A DNA stretch of 64,000 bases from Marinoscillum sp040222955 (GTDB lineage Bacteria > Bacteroidota > Bacteroidia > Cytophagales > Cyclobacteriaceae). The notes below the pieces were generated by a model, which worked only from the letters and a program-made list of their open reading frames with translations, ran no database searches and was not told where the DNA came from. The position numbers were made by a program, and so were the translations under genes. Where the stretch lies: NCBI RefSeq assembly GCF_040222955.1, contig NZ_JAVKCA010000009.1, positions 1 to 64,000 of the forward strand. The letters are read 5' to 3'. Position 1 is the first letter of the stretch; every line of letters starts with the position of its first letter. Positions 61,080-64,000 of this stretch are shown here, one piece after another.

Positions 61080-62285
61080 CTACATCAAAAGACTCCCGGC
61101 GAGTCCTGCGCTCAATACCACATAGACAAGATTGACTTTATACCTGATCAGGCACAGGGCACTGATCAGAAAAATGGACACAGAAATCAAGTTCATTTCC
61201 AGATCCATCCCAATGTTCAGACAAGCACTAAAGATCATCCCGATGGTAACGGCATAGACTCCTTTCATAGCGGATTTGAAGAGTACCGAATCCGAATAGC
61301 TCAATATCAACCTGGACCCCACCACCATCAAGATGCCGGAAGGTAAGAACATAGCCACAGTGGCGATGAGTGTACCCGGGAAGCCCATCACTTTGTAGCC
61401 TATGAAAACCGAACTGATCATAATGGGCCCCGGACTCACCTGCCCAAGGGCGATGCCATCGATAAACTCTGCATTGGTCAACCATCCCAATGACTCTACC
61501 ACCACCTCCTGCATCATGGGGATGAACACATACCCACCACCAAATAAACTCAGGCTCATGGTACTAAACACCGTGATGAGCTGAAGGGGGAGAATATCTT
61601 CTCCAAAAAGTGCCAGAACTAACAGTACTGCTGCCACACCAGCCAGGCTAGTACCCATCATCCGCAAATCCCTGCCCCTGATTCGTGGACCTGGCACCTC
61701 TAAATCCTCAGAATGCTGCACCCCCCTGAAGAATAAGTAGCCCAGAATGGCTCCTCCTGCCATAAGAAGAATGATGATTTTGAAACCGCTAAAGATCAGC
61801 AAAGCTGCTACAGAAATCAGAAGTAAAATCACCTGCACCCAATGTCTGATGTGCGTTTTGGTCATTTTGATGGCCACCGACAGGATAATGGCAGCCACAG
61901 CCGGCATCACCCCTTTAAATATTGGCTCCAGATAGAGGACATCTCCATATTCAAAGTAGACGTATGTGAGTATGCAAACCAACACGAAAGCCGGTAGGAG
62001 TATGCCTGCAAAAGCGATGAGCATTCCCACTTTTCCCCTCAGTTTATAACCAACATAGATCACGATATTGACGGCCAGAGGCCCGGGAAAGACAGAAGCC
62101 AGGGCCACAGCATCCAGAATCACTTCATCCTTCAATACCTGCCTGCGATCAACTAATTCATCCCGTAAAATGGAAACCAATGCCATATAACCACCAAATG
62201 AAACACTCCCCACCCTGAGCATGGAAATCAACAACTGCCACAGGCTGATTGGTCTTACAGAAGTGTGCTCCCGGGTGATAGACAT
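61080..62285 (-). CDS. chrA: Chromate transporter family (ChrA)
   Basis: The start is ATG 62285 (MSITREHTSVRPISL), about 401 residues; an earlier ATG at 62384 lies in the preceding gene and is rejected. About ten to twelve helices fall in two halves, each with the family pattern: SFGGYMALVSILRDELVDRR...ASVFPGPLAVNI, and LFGGGYVFIPMMQEVVVESL...ALGQVSPGPIMI. ChrA exports chromate, a sulfate analogue, with some members linked to sulfate. It starts 1 bp after the sulfotransferase stop, so the true substrate here may be sulfur-related. Confidence 0.9.
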   Translation of the reverse strand: MSITREHTSVRPISLWQLLISMLRVGSVSFGGYMALVSILRDELVDRRQVLKDEVILDAVALASVFPGPLAVNIVIYVGYKLRGKVGMLIAFAGILLPAFVLVCILTYVYFEYGDVLYLEPIFKGVMPAVAAIILSVAIKMTKTHIRHWVQVILLLISVAALLIFSGFKIIILLMAGGAILGYLFFRGVQHSEDLEVPGPRIRGRDLRMMGTSLAGVAAVLLVLALFGEDILPLQLITVFSTMSLSLFGGGYVFIPMMQEVVVESLGWLTNAEFIDGIALGQVSPGPIMISSVFIGYKVMGFPGTLIATVAMFLPSGILMVVGSRLILSYSDSVLFKSAMKGVYAVTIGMIFSACLNIGMDLEMNLISVSIFLISALCLIRYKVNLVYVVLSAGLAGSLLM

Positions 62286-62286
62286 A

Positions 62287-63324
62287 TCAGACAAGTGGTA
62301 TTGGCTCAAAAGCCAATTTGATCCGAGAGAGGAGTTGTTCCTGAGGCATTCTTTTAGATCTGTCCAGCGCGTCCGAATGCTCAACGGCGCGCTTCTTCAG
62401 AAAGTCATTTTCACGCTCGAACCTGATCAAATCTGTCTCGGAGAAAACTACCGATTTGGCTGTATCTCCATAATGGAGAGGATATCCCAGTCGCTCGAGC
62501 ACATCACCAGCCACTGCCTCAAAAATCAGGACGTCTTCTCTCGGCAGCTCCTTTAAGTACTTGCACATATTGTCACGCAACACTGGTTTGGTCACATTTT
62601 GCCACATTTTACCCGACAGGGCAGTTTCCCGGGAATCACTGGACAGGAAGTAGTCAAGTGCCTGTGGCTTGAATTCTATATGCAGAAATGCACAAATTCT
62701 GGAAAGTTGTGCTTCCGGGTTGGTGATGAGGTCTTCATAGGCTACTCTGATCACCCGATCCGGTCCCAGCTTTTCAGCGATGGCCAGTGCCTGGTTCTGG
62801 TCTCGCTTCCAGTTTTTCGCCTGGTGGTAGGTGTGCTTTTCACCCACCATGATTTTTTTAAATGAGAGGGCCACATCACGGCCATCACGGTAAAGATGGA
62901 TGTAATATGGCTTGATCCCGTGACTGTGCAACTCCTCAACGAAGTGAACGTTTGTCAGGCTTTTACAACACCAGAATCTGCTCCCTTTTGAAGAGGCATA
63001 GCTGGCATAAATGTGTTCAAAGAGGGAATATATGCTTCTGGAATTCTGAAGCCGCTCAAAAATCAAAGCCCGATCAAGAAACAGGTCATTCCACTTCACA
63101 GGATTTAATTCAACAAACTCACACACGTCGTTGATCAGGGTTTGAAAGTTGGCATTGATGGAAAGATCACCGTATCGATCCATCAAAGGCACAAAGGTCT
63201 TCAAAATATGTGGTGGGTGTGGTGCGGTAATTTCCGTGAGCTGATTAAGCATAAGCCGGAGTAAATTGGACCCTGATCTTTGTGTTCCTATAAGTTGAAT
63301 AGGTGTTATGATATCTTCAGTCAT
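62287..63324 (-). CDS. PAPS-dependent sulfotransferase family protein
   Basis: 345 residues. The N-terminal PIQLIGTQRSGSNLLRLML is the 5'-phosphosulfate loop, and YIHLYRDGRDVALSFKKI is the 3'-phosphate site with its Arg and Ser. A catalytic His or Glu could not be picked with certainty. It likely transfers sulfate from PAPS to a sugar, lipid or small molecule. It overlaps the upstream arylsulfotransferase gene by 4 bp (ATGA). Confidence 0.88.
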   Translation of the reverse strand: MTEDIITPIQLIGTQRSGSNLLRLMLNQLTEITAPHPPHILKTFVPLMDRYGDLSINANFQTLINDVCEFVELNPVKWNDLFLDRALIFERLQNSRSIYSLFEHIYASYASSKGSRFWCCKSLTNVHFVEELHSHGIKPYYIHLYRDGRDVALSFKKIMVGEKHTYHQAKNWKRDQNQALAIAEKLGPDRVIRVAYEDLITNPEAQLSRICAFLHIEFKPQALDYFLSSDSRETALSGKMWQNVTKPVLRDNMCKYLKELPREDVLIFEAVAGDVLERLGYPLHYGDTAKSVVFSETDLIRFERENDFLKKRAVEHSDALDRSKRMPQEQLLSRIKLAFEPIPLV

Positions 63325-64000
63325 TCTTCAATGAATTTATTCACGTAGGTTTTTGAATTATTTAAGTCGGGAATATACTGCGCCCGGTACGCCGGATACT
63401 CCAACAGCAAACTTCCCAGGGCCTCTCCTTTCGGAGTGACAAATGAGATGATATTCCTGGTGGAACTATTGAAAAGTATAAGGTCATCTGACATTTTTTC
63501 CGCGCTCCCCTGCGATTCGGTCATGTATACTTCAGGGAACACTACTTCTTCCACCACTTCCACGGTTCGTGCTTCTTCGTCCACATGAAGCGTGAGCATT
63601 CTGGAAACCGGTTTTGATCCTGCCGGGTAATCAGGATCTGCATTTCTTACCCCGGGTTGGGCATGCCTGTTTCCATTGTCCAGCAGCACGAGGTAACCCT
63701 CCTGATTGAAGTGGATATGATGTTGACCATTGAACTGGAAATCCTCCGGAAGCTGCAGGTCGTCACTCCCTCTGCCCAATCTCCAAATGAGCTCACCGGT
63801 ATGACCATTTATTTTCCAAATCTGGCTGCAATTCCGAAACGAAATGAGGTAATTCCCGAGGGTGTCTTTCACCAGGGCATTGGCATGTAACCAGTCTCCC
63901 CGCTCATTCAAAATATTGGGATAGTCGAGTGGTGAAAACACATCGAAAACGGACCATTCCCAGACCTTTTCATCTTTAACCGGATCATAAATCAGGATGC
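63321..64000 (-). CDS. Arylsulfotransferase (ASST) family protein, C-terminal part
   Basis: The frame is open to the right edge, so the N-terminus lies outside the window; a GTG at 63941 is an internal codon. Visible segments fit the ASST beta-propeller: WEWSVFDVFSPLDYPNI, then DWLHANALVKDTLGNYLISF, then WKINGHTGELIWRLGRG and FNGQHHIHFNQEGYLVLLDN. The His pair and HANA in these motifs belong to the active-site region of the family, where a His takes sulfate from phenolic donors. The acceptor is unknown. It heads the ASST-sulfotransferase-ChrA set. Confidence 0.85.
   Translation of the reverse strand, partial: ILIYDPVKDEKVWEWSVFDVFSPLDYPNILNERGDWLHANALVKDTLGNYLISFRNCSQIWKINGHTGELIWRLGRGSDDLQLPEDFQFNGQHHIHFNQEGYLVLLDNGNRHAQPGVRNADPDYPAGSKPVSRMLTLHVDEEARTVEVVEEVVFPEVYMTESQGSAEKMSDDLILFNSSTRNIISFVTPKGEALGSLLLEYPAYRAQYIPDLNNSKTYVNKFIEE

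Noticed and set aside
1..64000. CRISPR arrays, tRNA, rRNA and phage genes
   Set aside because: Looked for regularly spaced repeats, cloverleaf sequences and structural phage genes; none seen.

Overview
The window looks like chromosomal DNA of a Bacteroidota, most likely a marine, polysaccharide-degrading member of the Cytophagales. The basis is: five large secreted enzymes or adhesins ending in type IX secretion (T9SS) sorting domains; a TonB receptor with a carboxypeptidase-regulatory-like N-terminus; a fused CcoNO oxidase; AraC and TPR-LuxR regulators with membrane-embedded N-termini; and promoters fitting the TAnnTTTG Bacteroidota -7 box. No rRNA, tRNA, CRISPR, phage or transposase gene was found. 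The genus is inference.

Region 1 (about 1-10,560) is accessory DNA and the most unusual part. Nearly all genes point left and are small, mostly secreted or unknown, plus two toxin-antitoxin modules (ParE-type and MazEF). They are separated by imperfect palindromic sites that behave like integron attC sites. At six places the bases at the start of a gene unit are repeated, as reverse complement, just after the same gene unit ends (8-10 nt exact), and start codons sit only 6-17 nt from the site core. I read this as an integron cassette array or a CALIN (attC cluster without integrase); no integrase gene is in the window. The array also holds a roughly 320 bp direct repeat flanking mazEF and a dispersed 74 bp palindromic repeat.

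Region 2 (10,638-16,438) is a leftward set: TPR-LuxR regulator, TonB-dependent receptor, beta-propeller phytase, probably a phytate/organophosphate uptake unit. Region 3 (16,631-24,506) holds two small unknown genes, two paralogous T9SS-secreted parallel beta-helix proteins sharing an upstream motif, and a Tat-exported GH109-like oxidoreductase/glycosidase. Rightward from it run a sodium:solute symporter and a PfkB-type sugar kinase (24,718-27,425). A DUF6326-type gene broken by a stop and a frameshift follows, then an orphan FdhF/YdeP-like molybdopterin oxidoreductase.

Region 4 (30,535-39,488) has two multidomain GH18 chitinases (one with two catalytic domains, ChiA-like) and a GH32 fructan hydrolase. 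Region 5 (39,625-49,611) is a complete cbb3 oxidase cluster, ccoI-ccoS-ccoNO-ccoQ-ccoP-ccoG-ccoH-safE, divergent from hemN with a possible FNR-type box between them. Region 6 (49,616-57,610) has a GNAT-nitrilase fusion, a membrane AraC regulator with two periplasmic starch-binding-like modules, and a large secreted alpha-amylase it probably controls. Region 7 (57,662-60,862) is a galKTE operon with a palindromic operator. Region 8 (61,080-64,000) is a tight arylsulfotransferase-sulfotransferase-ChrA operon that runs off the right edge.
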